Below are positions 46,481 through 56,931 of a stretch of DNA of 64,000 nucleotides, piece after piece. The stretch comes from Rhodococcus sp. KBS0724. GTDB lineage: Bacteria > Actinomycetota > Actinomycetes > Mycobacteriales > Mycobacteriaceae. Under the pieces are notes generated by a model, which saw nothing but the letters and a program-made list of their open reading frames with translations, was not told the origin of the DNA and ran no database searches. The DNA is taken from NCBI RefSeq assembly GCF_005938745.2, contig NZ_VCBX02000002.1, positions 186,001 through 250,000 of the forward strand, written 5' to 3'. Within the stretch, counting starts at the first letter, position 1. Each line of letters opens with the position of its first letter. The translations under genes and the position numbers were made by a program.

Positions 46481-47059
46481 CCGACTCGAGGACCTTCCAC
46501 TCGACCGTCTTCGGTGGGACGCGCGGGGGTGACGAAGGACGAAGAATCGATGCCGCGAGCACTGTGGCGAACCGTGAGTGTGGATCACGCCGCACGAAGC
46601 CTGGCATCCGACCCTTCGCCTTCATCGCAGCCCGTATATCGCAGGATGATCCACTCGGAGCGGTGAGTGAGGTCAAATACGTCAGAATGAGCGCCGCACA
46701 CCCAGCTTCCACCGGCACGACCATCGTCGACAGGCCACACCCACCACAACGCCCGCACCAACGGGTGTCACACGACCTCGCGCACAGAATCCCTTGACAA
46801 CCCCTATAGCCGACTCCGTGCAGGGCGGTACCCCGTTATCGTTTAGGGAGCCCTCCGACGAGGGTTGTTGGTTATCTCCTCCGGTATGGCTTCGATACCC
46901 CCGACATTGATGTCTTTCGCTGGTGTTGCCGCCGAAGCGAGATGGCACCGACCCACCGCTGATAGAAGCACGGCCTAGCTCGACAGAGGTCTACATAACG
47001 TGGGCGACGGGAGTCGATGCCACGACCAACCCGAGCAGAACACTGCGAGGGAGAACGCC
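46481..47059. other. gap between two IS110 relics
   Basis: No recognisable gene. It probably contains the non-coding end of the IS110 copy that starts at 47060, where a bridge RNA would have been encoded. Confidence 0.3.
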
Positions 47060-47596
47060 ATGGACCACCCGGACATCTCGGTTTACTGCGGAATCGATGT
47101 CGGAAAGAGCAGTCACCATGCCGTCGCACTCCGACCCGACGGATCACGAATATTCGACAAACAACTACCGCAGAACGAAACAGCACGACGAGAGTTGTTT
47201 GTCGATCTCCGCCAGCACGGCGAGGTCATGGTGACCGTCGATCAACCCCGTAACATCGGCGCCCTGCCGGTGATCGTGGCCCGCAACGCCGGCGTCAGTG
47301 TCACCTACCTTCCTGGTTTGGCGATGCGGCGCACCGCGGATACACCCCGGGAAGGCGAAAACCGATGCTCGGGACGCGTTCGTCATTGCAGACGCAGCAC
47401 GCACCCTGCCAGGTTCACTGCGCAGCCGATGACGAGGAGATTACGGATCTGAAGATGCTCGCCGGTTCCGACGACGACCTCGCGGCCGACGCCACTCGAA
47501 TAGTCAACCGCATCCGCGGCGTTATCGTCGATGTCCACCCCGCACTCGATCAGGCCATCAGCCCGTATCTCCGGCAAGACGGTCGGACCATCGGTA
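47060..47596 (+). pseudogene. IS110-family transposase, 5' half, cut by IS21
   Basis: Begins MDHPDISVYCGIDVGKSSHH with the first catalytic Asp; a frameshift near 47350 is followed by ADDEEITDLKML and ADATRIVNRIRGVIVDVHPA. The IS21 element begins at 47597. The other half resumes at about 50150. Confidence 0.85.
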
Positions 47597-47601
47597 TGTC
47601 A

Positions 47602-47692
47602 ATGGCCACGAAGTTCTCCCCGTAGGCGGCCAGTAGTTCTCCCCGCTGGTGGCCACGGGTTCTCCCCGGTGGCGGCCAGTTGTTTTTCCCCA
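47602..47692. repeat. four tandem IS21 end repeats (~23 bases each)
   Basis: GGCCACGAAGTTCTCCCC, GGCCAGTAGTTCTCCCC, GGCCACGGGTTCTCCCC and GGCCAGTTGTTTTTCCCC follow one another, separated by about 5-7 bases. They are probably transposase-binding sites, as the IS21 family carries repeated sites at its ends. Confidence 0.8.
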
Positions 47693-47710
47693 CCCGCTTT
47701 CTGATTTGGG

Positions 47711-48502
47711 TTAGCTGAAGGGCTTCACCCCTTTGCCGGTGGTGGCTTCGGTGAGGCGGAAGGAGTCGCCGTCGGTGACGACGACGTGCGCATGGTGCAG
47801 GAGCCGGTCAACGGTGGCGGTGGCCAATGTTTTGGGCATGATCTCGTCGAAGCCGGAGGGGTGCAGGTTGCTCGAGACGGCAATCGCTCGGCGTTCGTAG
47901 GCAGCGTCGACGAGGCGATAGAATCCTTCGGCGGCGTCTTCAGAGACCGGGAGCAGACCGATGTCGTCGACGATGATCAGGTCGGAGCGGATGATCCTCG
48001 TCAGGGCTCGGGCGATGGAGTCGTCGGCACGGTGCCGGCGGACCAGGGCACCGAGGTCTTCGATGGTGAACCAAGACACCGCCAGCCCAGCTTCGACTGC
48101 GGCCTGCCCGAGTGCCTCGGTGAAGTGAGACTTGCCAGTTCCCGAAGGCCCACAGACGCAGAAACATTCACGCCGCCCGACCCACTCCAGGGTGCGGAGC
48201 GCGTCCTGGGTGGCGCGGGGAATCGACGATTTCGTTTCGTCCCAGTCGCCGAAGGTCTTGCCGGTAGGGAAACCCGCGCGTTTGCGGCGAGTGTGCAGGT
48301 TCGCCCGGTCCCGGCCGGCGGCTTCCTCAGCGAGGAGAACCCGCACGACTTCGGCGGGGTCCCAGCGTTGGGCTTTCGCGGTCGGGATGATATCGCTCAA
48401 GGACCTGCGGATATGGGGCAGTTTCAGGCGTTTAGTCAGGTCGATCGCCTCGGTCAACGGGTCGCCGTTAGCGCTGGTAGCAGTGCGCAAAGGGGTGCTC
48501 AT
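47711..48502 (-). CDS. istB: IS21 ATP-binding helper protein IstB
   Basis: A 263-residue AAA+ ATPase of the DnaC-like type that helps IstA choose and attack target DNA. Walker A is CGPSGTGKSH, Walker B LIIVDDIGLLP. Start and IstA stop overlap in TGATG, so translation is coupled. The gene is full length and looks functional. Confidence 0.93.
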   Translation of the reverse strand: MSTPLRTATSANGDPLTEAIDLTKRLKLPHIRRSLSDIIPTAKAQRWDPAEVVRVLLAEEAAGRDRANLHTRRKRAGFPTGKTFGDWDETKSSIPRATQDALRTLEWVGRRECFCVCGPSGTGKSHFTEALGQAAVEAGLAVSWFTIEDLGALVRRHRADDSIARALTRIIRSDLIIVDDIGLLPVSEDAAEGFYRLVDAAYERRAIAVSSNLHPSGFDEIMPKTLATATVDRLLHHAHVVVTDGDSFRLTEATTGKGVKPFS

Positions 48503-50043
48503 CAGGCGTCATCGCTTTCATCGTCAGTAGTGGCAGGGCTGGCCGGCGCTGGTGTCTGGCCGAAGGTGGACCAGGCGGCGGTGCCCGGTTGCAGAGTGTG
48601 GTTCTCGCTGCGACGGACCGGATCAGCGTGTTCGTGGGTGACTTGGTAGTCGAGGATCGAGATCAGGTCCCGATCGGCGAACCGGCCGGTCATCGCCGCC
48701 GTCCCCAACGCTCTGTCGACTGCGTCCGGGGAGTGCAACTTCGAAAGGTCCACGGCCTCGGCCATCTTCGCCCTGATGCGGCGCGCTCCCGCGGCGGCAG
48801 CCTCGACCAGCCAGCTGTTGGCACCCTGGCCCAACTGTAGGAAGGCGAGCTCGGCGGCGGTACGAGGCTTGGGCACCCGGTCGGCGGCGTCGCGGTCTGG
48901 GCGGGGTGGGTAGTGGTCGTTGTCGAGGACCGGTGAACCGGGTTGGCCGCGGCGGTGCCGCGCGACTTCGACTGCACCGCCATCATTGTCGACGGCGGTC
49001 ACGATCAGCTCCTCACCATGGAAGCGGGCCCAGACCCGAGTGTCGATCAACGTGTGCGGCACCGAATACCGCACCCCTTCCACCGAGATCGTCGACTCCC
49101 AGTTCACCCGCCGGGTGGTGCCGAACACCGCGGTGAACGGAGATTTCGGCAGCGGATGCAGCCGCTGCAACTCTTCGGCCAGCCGCTCGACCGGCCGCCG
49201 CCGAGTAGAGCTGTGGACGCGGGTGTTGACGTCGGTGCAGAACTGCCGGCAAGCCGACTCGAGCTCACCGAAAGAGTGATACTGCTCGCGCAGGTTCACC
49301 TCCTTCGGCAACAGGTCGGCTTTGGCGATCCGCACCGTCGCCTCACTTCCTCCCTTCGACTCCGGATCAGCAGGTAAACACGTCCGCAGCGTCGTGCCGT
49401 AATGCCGTGCCACCTCCACGATCTCCGGATTGCGGACCGCGATCCCGGCCACGTGATCGATCGTCGCGGTCTTCTCGTTGTCGGTGAGGACATAGACCGG
49501 AACCCCGCCCACGCGGCGGAATGTCGCATCCAAACACGCCGCCACCGTCGGCAATGTCTTGTCCCAGATCGGGATCACCACCCGAAATCGCGACCACGCC
49601 AACCATGCGCAGAACAACGTCGTCTTCCGGCCGGAAATCGTTGGCCCGTCACCGAAGTCGTACTGTAACCACAGCCCAGGTTCGGTTACCCACGGCCGAT
49701 ACACTCGCCGCCGACCAGCCCGAAACTGGGCCTTCGCCTCCGCGACCGTCCGGCGCGTGGTCCGCTCACCGCCGGTGAACCCGAGCGCGACGATCCGTTC
49801 GTGGATGACATCCGCGCGGACCTTGCCCTGCGAGCGGACCACCAACTCCTCGATCTTCGGCAGAAAGTCGTCGATCGCCCGCGCTCGATGCCGCCGGCGG
49901 TCCGGCGGCTGCCCCGCAGCGCGCATCTGCACATACCGGGCCACCGTGTGGTGATCACACCCAGCCAGCTCCGCCGCCGCCCGATAACTACCCGTGAGGT
50001 CGTACGCCTCCAAAATTTCCATGATCTCCCTGCTCGATTTCAT
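48502..50043 (-). CDS. istA: IS21 transposase IstA
   Basis: A 513-residue DDE transposase. The N terminus has a helix-turn-helix (SYRAAAELAGCDHHTVARYV). The catalytic residues sit in LQYDFGDG, VLTDNEK and ESKGGSEA. Length and order with istB are those of the family. No frameshift or internal stop is seen, so the element may still be mobile. Confidence 0.93.
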   Translation of the reverse strand: MKSSREIMEILEAYDLTGSYRAAAELAGCDHHTVARYVQMRAAGQPPDRRRHRARAIDDFLPKIEELVVRSQGKVRADVIHERIVALGFTGGERTTRRTVAEAKAQFRAGRRRVYRPWVTEPGLWLQYDFGDGPTISGRKTTLFCAWLAWSRFRVVIPIWDKTLPTVAACLDATFRRVGGVPVYVLTDNEKTATIDHVAGIAVRNPEIVEVARHYGTTLRTCLPADPESKGGSEATVRIAKADLLPKEVNLREQYHSFGELESACRQFCTDVNTRVHSSTRRRPVERLAEELQRLHPLPKSPFTAVFGTTRRVNWESTISVEGVRYSVPHTLIDTRVWARFHGEELIVTAVDNDGGAVEVARHRRGQPGSPVLDNDHYPPRPDRDAADRVPKPRTAAELAFLQLGQGANSWLVEAAAAGARRIRAKMAEAVDLSKLHSPDAVDRALGTAAMTGRFADRDLISILDYQVTHEHADPVRRSENHTLQPGTAAWSTFGQTPAPASPATTDDESDDA

Positions 50044-50150
50044 CCACCCAGCGTTGCCGGGACCGAATCTGACTCACAGCAGGTGGGGAACTATCTGGCC
50101 GTACGCGGGGAGAAACCATGGCCACAAAATGCGCCATAAATGGCCGCCAT

Positions 50151-50833
50151 TGGGGAGCTTACGATGGCCGTCGACATCGGTATTGGCGAAGTTCGGTGGT
50201 CCGGTAGGACTCTCGACGACCAGCAGACGCTCGCTGCACTCATTGATCACCAAGCATGCACCCCGTGCACACCAAAAGATTCTCGACCGCATCACCACCT
50301 CGCTCGCCGAACAGTCCGTGATCATCCCCGGCAGCCGGGCCGCCGACCAAATCTTGAAAGTACTTGCTACGTAACTATTAACAAACATGGAAGCGCGATC
50401 CGATCTGGAGACACAGTTCGAGGAGGCGCTCCAATCGCACCCTTTCGGGCCGATCCTGACGTCGATGCCCGGCGTCGGAGTCAGGACTGGAATCAAGATC
50501 CTCCTCGAAGTAGGTGACATAGATAGGTTTCCGACTCCTGGCCATCTAGCCGTCTACGCTGGCCTGGCACCACGCACCCACCGTTCGGGAACCTCGATCA
50601 GAGGTGAGCACCAACAGCGAGCCGGCAACAAGCGATTGAAGAAGGCAAGGTTCCGAGCCGCGTTCGCTTCACTGCCCGACCCATCTTCCCGTGCCTACTA
50701 CGACCGGAAACGCACCGAGGGGAAACGTCACAATGCGGCGATCCTGTGTCTGGCTCGCCGTCGCTGTGACGTTCTTTACGCGATGCTCACGACAGGAACG
50801 ACATACTTGCATCCCGTCCGATCCGCTGCTTGA
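50151..50833 (+). pseudogene. IS110-family transposase, 3' half, cut by IS21
   Basis: Reads LITKHAPRAHQKILDRITTS, then after a stop LETQFEEALQSHPFGPILTS, MPGVGVRTGIKILLEVGD, HLAVYAGLAPRTHRSGTS and AAILCLARRRCDVLYAML. It is the C-terminal part of the gene whose start is at 47060. Confidence 0.85.
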
Positions 50834-51360
50834 TTACGGGATAGAAGCACCAGTGCTGAGCACCTAGTGGTGCAGGCGCTCCTCACCTCACCCCGACGGC
50901 TTTAAGGCACGAAAAATTCTAATGTCGTAGTTACGTTGTCAAGACGGAACTGGTTGTAGTGGTTAATGATTCGCTCAACCCAACAGGATGGCACTCCAAT
51001 AATCGGGGCGCTCAGTCTCATTTCCTCTGAGATGTCAATGATTACAGAACTGCGACCCCCGTGGCCCCTCCGGTTCTGGGGGCTGAGTTGGTGGTGATGC
51101 TAGCCGGGCTCAGGTTCGCTCGTGAGCATCCTGGAACCGGTAAATGCGCAGACATCTGAAAGAGACGTCACCGACCCTGCTGTGCCAGTCGAGCTACAAC
51201 AAAAGCATATTCGTCAACACGTTGTGCTGGCTGACCACGGTGCTGGTCGAGATTATCGGCGCCGTCACTGTGGAGGTGGTGCCGCAGACGTGGTGCCGCA
51301 ATAGGATTCCGCATCCGACTGCCAGGATGCGATCACTTGCCCGCGGTCATGTCGGGTGAT
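50834..51360. other. gap before the BVMO operon
   Basis: About 530 bases with only short frames and no recognisable family. Its last part runs into the BVMO regulatory region. Confidence 0.3.
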
Positions 51361-51361
51361 A

Positions 51362-51398
51362 AATTCAAACTTGATTATTTTCAAACAAGTATTGATTT
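51362..51398 (+). promoter_or_regulatory. double TTCAAAC motif upstream of the BVMO
   Basis: AAATTCAAACTTGATTATT and, directly after, TTCAAACAAGTATTGATT: two tandem copies, the second with the full TTCAA-N7-TTGAT form. About 75-110 bases before the BVMO start. Confidence 0.55.
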
Positions 51399-51474
51399 GG
51401 CGGTTCGTCGCCACCGGTGCGTTCACGTGTAACTCACGTCGAGGATCGGACGTGAACCTGAGGGAGAGGCATAC

Positions 51475-53244
51475 ATGTTCGGAGTAGCTGTCAACGCTGA
51501 TTTCGATCCCGACCAACTTCGTGAGAAGTATCGGATCGAACGTGAAAAACGCCTTCGAGTAGAAGGATCTGCTCAATACCGCGCGCCCGACGGTGCGCTG
51601 TCCAGCTACGTTGACGACCCTTATACGCCATACATCGAGCGTGAGCCTGTCACCGATGACATGGAGGCGGTTGTCGTCGGTGGTGGCTTCGGCGGCTTGC
51701 TCACCGCTGCACGTATGCGAGAAGCAGGTCTAAAGGACATTCGCGTCGTAGAGCAGGGTGGTGACTTCGGCGGTACCTGGTACTGGAACCGCTATCCAGG
51801 AGCTGCGTGCGACACCGACGCGTACATTTATCTGCCGCTTCTCGAGGAGACGGGCTACATGCCGTCGGAGAAGTATGCCAAAGGTCCCGAGATCTTTGAG
51901 CACTCCAAGCGAGTCGCCCGGCATTACGATCTATACACCAACGCACTGTTGCAGACTGCTGTAACAGACCTTACGTGGAGTGATGCCGATTCTCGGTGGA
52001 TTGTCACTACAAATCGCGGCGACGTCTTCCGCGCCCGTTTCGTCGCCGTGACTGCCGGCCAGATGATGAAGCCCAAGCTTCCAGGAGTCCCCGGAATCGA
52101 AGAATTCAAGGGCCATTCGTTTCACACAACCCGGTGGGACTACGAATATACCGGTGGGGACAGCACCGGCGGGATGACAGGACTTACGGACAAACGAGTC
52201 GGCATCGTTGGCACCGGGGCCACCTCGATCCAGGCAGTACCTCATCTTGGGGCGAGCGCGGGTGAGGTGTATGTGTTCCAGCGCACACCGTCGGCTGTTA
52301 ATGTACGAGCAAACAAGCTCACCGATCCGGAGTGGGTCGCTTCCTTGAAGCCTGGCTGGCAACGTGATCGGATGGAGAACTTCTCAACATTCGTCGCAGG
52401 CGGAGATGCGGAAACAGACCTGGTGAACGACGGTTGGACCGCGATCTATCGTGCGAGAACACTGACTGGCGGAGTGCTCGACGAAAAGGCCGACTTCCAG
52501 AAGATGGAAGAGGTGCGTGCGCGCGTCGATTCAATCGTCACGGATGTGAAGGTCGCCGAGGCGCTCAAGCCCTACTATCGCGCGCTCTGCAAACGCCCGA
52601 CGTTTCACGATGAATATCTCGCGACTTTCAACCGCCCGAATGTCACGCTGGTCGATACTGACGGGCAGGGCCTTGAGAAGGTTACCGAGCGTGGGATCGT
52701 CGCCGGGGGAGTCGAATACGAACTCGATTGCATCATTTTTGCCAGTGGTTTCCAAATCGGCGGTCCGTTCACCAAGCGCGTGGGTTTTGAGATCCGTGGG
52801 CGGGGTGGGCAGGCTCTGAGTGATGCCTGGAAGACTGGAATCTCTACATTTTACGGGATGCAGACGCATAACTTCCCAAATCTATTCATCGTGGCCACAA
52901 ATCAGGTGGGAATAAGTTCGAACCAGGGACATGTTCTCGATGTTCAGAGCCGTCACATCAGGTTTCTTGTACAAGAGACCTTGGAGCGGAATGCAACGGA
53001 GATCGATGTGACTGTCGATGCCCAAGACGAATGGGTCGCTGAGGTGATTCGGGGAGCTCGTTCCAACGAGGACTTCCTCAAATCTTGCACGCCGGGCTAC
53101 TACAACAACGAGGGACAACCAAATATCCACGTTGCGCAACGTAACGGTGCGTACGCACCAGGAATCATGGCCTTCGACCGTATGCTCGACGAATGGCGAT
53201 CAGATCGCGCCCTACCAGGCCTTGTCTTCGGAGGCGTGAAATGA
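51475..53244 (+). CDS. Baeyer-Villiger monooxygenase (type I, FAD/NADPH)
   Basis: A 589-residue flavoprotein that inserts oxygen next to a ketone, giving an ester or lactone. It has the N-terminal FAD fold [10 protein letters not shown] (about 69-74), the BVMO fingerprint [12 protein letters not shown] (about 210-221) and the NADPH fold [10 protein letters not shown] (about 246). A ~60-residue N-terminal extension ([17 protein letters not shown]) is typical of the cyclopentadecanone/steroid/2-oxo-terpenoid BVMO branch. GGGAGAGG lies upstream of the ATG. The stop overlaps the cupin start (ATGA). Confidence 0.93.
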   Translation: MFGVAVNADFDPDQLREKYRIEREKRLRVEGSAQYRAPDGALSSYVDDPYTPYIEREPVTDDMEAVVVGGGFGGLLTAARMREAGLKDIRVVEQGGDFGGTWYWNRYPGAACDTDAYIYLPLLEETGYMPSEKYAKGPEIFEHSKRVARHYDLYTNALLQTAVTDLTWSDADSRWIVTTNRGDVFRARFVAVTAGQMMKPKLPGVPGIEEFKGHSFHTTRWDYEYTGGDSTGGMTGLTDKRVGIVGTGATSIQAVPHLGASAGEVYVFQRTPSAVNVRANKLTDPEWVASLKPGWQRDRMENFSTFVAGGDAETDLVNDGWTAIYRARTLTGGVLDEKADFQKMEEVRARVDSIVTDVKVAEALKPYYRALCKRPTFHDEYLATFNRPNVTLVDTDGQGLEKVTERGIVAGGVEYELDCIIFASGFQIGGPFTKRVGFEIRGRGGQALSDAWKTGISTFYGMQTHNFPNLFIVATNQVGISSNQGHVLDVQSRHIRFLVQETLERNATEIDVTVDAQDEWVAEVIRGARSNEDFLKSCTPGYYNNEGQPNIHVAQRNGAYAPGIMAFDRMLDEWRSDRALPGLVFGGVK

Positions 53245-54017
53245 AAACTTATCACCTGGGCCTTGACGGGCAAGGCGATACCAAACTCGAATCGCTCCCC
53301 CTTCCGTTCATCTTCAACGGGACGACGGCTACCGATCGGGATCGTGAGAGGGCACCCGGGCCTGAGATTGCCCAGAAATATGCCGCACTACGACTGCTCA
53401 AGCGGCAGGCTGGATTTGTAGAGAACACCGCAGCGCGCGCATATCCTCGGCTCCTGATCATCGCCTCGGGTTCAGTAGAGCTCACGACCGCGTACATGGT
53501 GGCCGAGTTGAGTCCGGGGGACGTGATGTACTTGGATGACTTGAACGGCGGTACCGGCGTTCTGACCTATGGTGAAGACACTCGAATCATCGAGATTGAA
53601 GTCTCTACCGACTGGAAACCCGAAGGGGTTGTGCCGCCGGTTATCAAAGACGCCGGTGTCGCGAACAAGGTTGTCGAGATGCACGTGGCAGATGAAAAGG
53701 CCCACTTTCGCGACGCCTCTGGCTTGTTCGATCTCCAGGAGACCGACGATTCTGCCGAATCGATTCTGGCAGTGTCATTCCTGGCATTCTCGCCTGACCT
53801 GGTGTCGGATTGGCACACTGAAGCAGCAGTTAGTATCGTGGTCGCGTTGTCTGGTGGATTCGAACTCCAGGTCGGTGGCCAGGGCGGGGAAGAGGTGCTG
53901 CGTGCGGGCGATGTTTGCCTTGTCGACGACCGCACCGGACAGGGCCACATCACCCGTATCCATGGTGAAACGCGCGTCGTGGCCATAAGGATTCCGAACG
54001 AGCATCGCTGGCGCTGA
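53241..54017 (+). CDS. cupin-domain protein
   Basis: A 258-residue protein that looks like two cupin halves. The C-terminal half has the clearer motif: DWHTEAAVSIVVALSGGFEL, then AGDVCLVDDRTGQGH. Start 53241 overlaps the BVMO stop by 4 bases, so the two are made together. Some metal ligands of classic cupins are not obvious. A role as lyase, isomerase or sensor in the BVMO step is guesswork. Confidence 0.82.
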   Translation: MKTYHLGLDGQGDTKLESLPLPFIFNGTTATDRDRERAPGPEIAQKYAALRLLKRQAGFVENTAARAYPRLLIIASGSVELTTAYMVAELSPGDVMYLDDLNGGTGVLTYGEDTRIIEIEVSTDWKPEGVVPPVIKDAGVANKVVEMHVADEKAHFRDASGLFDLQETDDSAESILAVSFLAFSPDLVSDWHTEAAVSIVVALSGGFELQVGGQGGEEVLRAGDVCLVDDRTGQGHITRIHGETRVVAIRIPNEHRWR

Positions 54018-55031
54018 CTTGACGGTGTGATCAAACGGAGCAACATATTTGGGTACCTTGACCAGCGGGTCCAGCATGCGGGCCGCCTCAGCGGTACCTC
54101 ATTGAGTAGTGCCCGATTATCTGCCACCGGGGCGTCGAAGAGGTTGTTTGGTACACGTCAAACCGTCCGTCCGGGAATGGTCCGTCCGGTCGGGAGAGAC
54201 GAGGCAAAGACCAAGCCGCCGTAGGCGAGTGTGTGATTCCTTGCGGATATGGACTCGTTGCTTACCGCGATCGCTGGTATCACGATTGAAGTCCTCCAAT
54301 TGCGTTGTGCGACAACCTCTGAATGGGGTCATGCCACCTCGGCCGGCAAGGTTGGATGTCCCAGTTTCATGTCTGTACTGACCACAGATGCGTTCGTAGA
54401 CATGAGTCACCGACGTTGCGTCGTATCACGGCCGATGCTGAGGCAATTCGTTGGCGGTTGGATATCGCGGGGTGTGAGAGCGCAAACACGTACTCCGGCT
54501 GGTCACCGGCGACCTCGATCGCACACAAGATGTGCACCTGCGGGCCGCCCCCGGGTGCTCCTGGCTCTCCAGCGCCGAGTCGAGGGCGATACTCGCTACG
54601 CTTCGGTGCAATCGAGGCGGAATGCATCGAAACATTTCGATAGTGGTGTCGGCGACAAAGACGGTTCTGATCGCGCAGGAAAGTTCTGCGGCGGTCGCCG
54701 CGATGTCATCTAGCAGTGAGCACCCTTCGGGGGCCACCTCGAGAGGTCTCCTTCTAGAAGGACAGGCGCCCTGCGGCATGGTGAAATCGTATCGACAACT
54801 AGCTAGTCATACATGCTGCACCTTGCCTCTAAAGTCCCTAAGTGGAGAGTATAAGTGCAGATTAAATGCACGAAATACGCATTGACTGGACTGAAATTCT
54901 GGCCAATACGTAGTGTTGACTAGGTTTATATAGCAGCTAAGCTGGTGATGTCGGATACTGGTCGAGGATGCCAAGAGCAATGACTGCCGACGTTGACCCA
55001 ATCGATCGGTCGATCAAGAGGATGTGGAGTT
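54018..55031. other. 1-kb gap upstream of the SDR
   Basis: No gene recognised; short frames on both strands. The last ~230 bases resemble the leader of the SDR relic at 5532-5705 and include ACTAGCTAGT (54798) and a possible promoter TTGACT-N16-TAAGCT near 54923. Confidence 0.4.
54798..54807. promoter_or_regulatory. palindrome ACTAGCTAGT upstream of the SDR
   Basis: Same 10 bases as at 5532-5541. Both lie about 170-235 bases before related SDR starts. Confidence 0.35.
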
Positions 55032-55952
55032 ATGTCAAGTACCTACTTTGAAGAGGTGGCGCGTCGGGCGATCGAGGCCGGGGACAGTATGGAGCCGATG
55101 TTCAATGACCGGATGCCGGCTTCGATGATCGACAAGCGCCTCACAGATCTGCTTGATTTGCGGGGGCGGCGGGTCGTGATCACCGGGGGTGGTGGCCGGG
55201 GGTTGGGGACGGCGTGTGCGAATCGCTTTGCTGGTCTCGGGGCTGATGTGGCCCTGGTCGATTTGAAGGTGGATGATCCCAGTGACACTGGCAGCCTTGC
55301 TGCGTATTCCGGGCCTGACCCCCATGGCGTTGCGGCGGCGGTTAGCGAGAAGTGGGGAACCAAAGCTTTTGGCGTGTTTGGCGATGCGATGGATTGGGAA
55401 GATATCAACCGCTGGATGGCCGAGTGCAACGACCTCCTTGGTGGTATTGACGTGCTGGTCAACAGTGCTGTCGACGTCGCAACAGGGGCTTTCAAGACTT
55501 GCACGGTCGAGGACATGACCCGCTCGGTGCGCGGCACGATCATGGGCCCGATGTTCACCAGTCGCGTCGCGCTCGACTATATGCGCCCGCAGGGCCGCGG
55601 CCACATCATCAATGTCGGTAGTGGCGCAGCGAATTCCCCGTCCGCACCGGATGTGCTGTTGTACGGCACTGGCAAGGCGTGGCTTGGCGAGTTCAGCAGG
55701 TTCCTTGCCGCCGAGGTCATCAGCGAAGGCGTGAACGTTCTCCAGGTCAACCCAGCGACAATGGTTCGCACACCCGAGCGCATTCCTACGACTTTCGACG
55801 AAAAGTGGTTCTATTCACGCCTGACTAACAAGGCCGGCCGGTACATGTTCCACGAAGAACTCGCCAACGTGATCGCGTTCCTCACCACTGACGCCGCCAG
55901 CCCCATCATTGGTGAAGTGATCAACGCCGACCTCGGATCCTCTCTTCACTGA
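55032..55952 (+). CDS. SDR family oxidoreductase
   Basis: A 306-residue SDR, paralogue of the one at 23905. After a ~45-residue extension comes DLRGRRVVITGGGGRGLG; catalytic Ser lies in NVGSGAANS and Tyr/Lys in LYGTGKAW. Asn-Ala-Gly is replaced by VNSAVD. Start 55032 has AGAGGA 9 bases upstream. A truncated copy of its 5' end lies at 5705. The NmrA-like gene follows 58 bases later, probably in the same operon. Confidence 0.92.
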   Translation: MSSTYFEEVARRAIEAGDSMEPMFNDRMPASMIDKRLTDLLDLRGRRVVITGGGGRGLGTACANRFAGLGADVALVDLKVDDPSDTGSLAAYSGPDPHGVAAAVSEKWGTKAFGVFGDAMDWEDINRWMAECNDLLGGIDVLVNSAVDVATGAFKTCTVEDMTRSVRGTIMGPMFTSRVALDYMRPQGRGHIINVGSGAANSPSAPDVLLYGTGKAWLGEFSRFLAAEVISEGVNVLQVNPATMVRTPERIPTTFDEKWFYSRLTNKAGRYMFHEELANVIAFLTTDAASPIIGEVINADLGSSLH

Positions 55953-56010
55953 CCGTCCGTAACGACCACGGCGCTGAATTGCTGGCGCCACTATGACAAG
56001 GAGACCAGAG

Positions 56011-56931
56011 TTGTCACCGAAGAGCACTGATCCCGTACTCGTGACTTCAGCGACGGGACGTCAAGGGGGCGCCACAGTGCGGGCGCTGCTCGCCGATGGA
56101 ACCTCTAATGTTCGAGCGATGGTTCGTGATCCGAACACTCCCAAGGCCAAACAGCTTGCCGCTGCAGGCGCCCACCTCGTGGTCGGTGATTTCGAAGATT
56201 TGGTGGCACTGCGGGCGGCCTGCATTGGTGTGCGTGCTGTGTTCTCGATGCAGAGCCCCATTATGTCGTCCGCAGGTGTTGACTTCAGCAGGGAGCGGGG
56301 GTGGGCCGACAACCTCGTTTCTGCGGCGTTGGCAGAGGGCGTGCCAACGTTTGTGCATTCGTCGACATCCGGTGTCGGCGAGCACCGCGATGCCCCTGGA
56401 TGGAAGGAGGGCAAGTACCCATCGCAGTTCGATTATTATGAGAACAAGCTGTATGCGATCGAGCGCGTCCGCAATGCTGGTTTCGAGAGCTTCACGATCG
56501 TTCTTCCGGGAACGTTCATGACCCACTCGATGATCGATCCGTCGACATTCGCAGATGGTCGTCGGCTCGTCACCGTTGTTGCTCCAGAGCACAAGTTCCC
56601 GCTCATAGATCCTGTCGACATCGGCATCGCGTCAGCGGCGGCGATGAACGATCCCGCAACCTTCAACGGCGTGAAACTGCATCTGGCAGGCGAGATGCTC
56701 ACCTTGGGCGAGATAGTCGAGATACTGTCCCGTCTTGATGGGCGGGATTACGTCGTCGAGTCCGGAACACCGGAAGAGGCTGCTGCCAACGGCCTCAACC
56801 CCGCGATTGCCGAATCTATGATGTTCGTGAATGTGCTCCAAGTTCCAGCCGTGCCTGAGATCGCGCGGTCGTACGGGCTTACACCAATCGGATTCGAGAC
56901 GTGGGCGCGTCGAAAGCGAGACATGGACTAG
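56011..56931 (+). CDS. NmrA-like NAD(P)-binding protein
   Basis: A 306-residue atypical SDR with LVTSATGRQGGATVRALL (GxxGxxG) at the start. The family includes redox sensors and some reductases; the SDR Tyr-x3-Lys site is not obvious here apart from YYENKLYAI. I use the TTG at 56011, since AAGGAG lies 7 bases upstream; the ATG at 55993 precedes that site. It follows the SDR gene. Function open. Confidence 0.85.
   Translation: MSPKSTDPVLVTSATGRQGGATVRALLADGTSNVRAMVRDPNTPKAKQLAAAGAHLVVGDFEDLVALRAACIGVRAVFSMQSPIMSSAGVDFSRERGWADNLVSAALAEGVPTFVHSSTSGVGEHRDAPGWKEGKYPSQFDYYENKLYAIERVRNAGFESFTIVLPGTFMTHSMIDPSTFADGRRLVTVVAPEHKFPLIDPVDIGIASAAAMNDPATFNGVKLHLAGEMLTLGEIVEILSRLDGRDYVVESGTPEEAAANGLNPAIAESMMFVNVLQVPAVPEIARSYGLTPIGFETWARRKRDMD

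Larger units (their letters stand above)
47597..50150 (-). mobile_element. IS21-family element inserted in an IS110 gene
   Basis: Left end TGTCAATGGCCACGAAG; the right end near 50150 is approximate and holds related copies (TGGCCATGGTTTCTCCCC, CGGCCAGATAGTTCCCC). Both genes, istA and istB, are intact. The IS110 gene is split by it, so IS21 came later. Confidence 0.85.

Noticed and set aside
47786..48649. 287-codon plus-strand frame over istB
   Set aside because: Shadow of the intact istB; no recognisable motif.
54367..54627. Minus-strand frame with VHILCAIEVAGDQPEYVF, vaguely like an ISAs1 transposase
   Set aside because: The match is too weak to name; neighbouring catalytic residues were not found.
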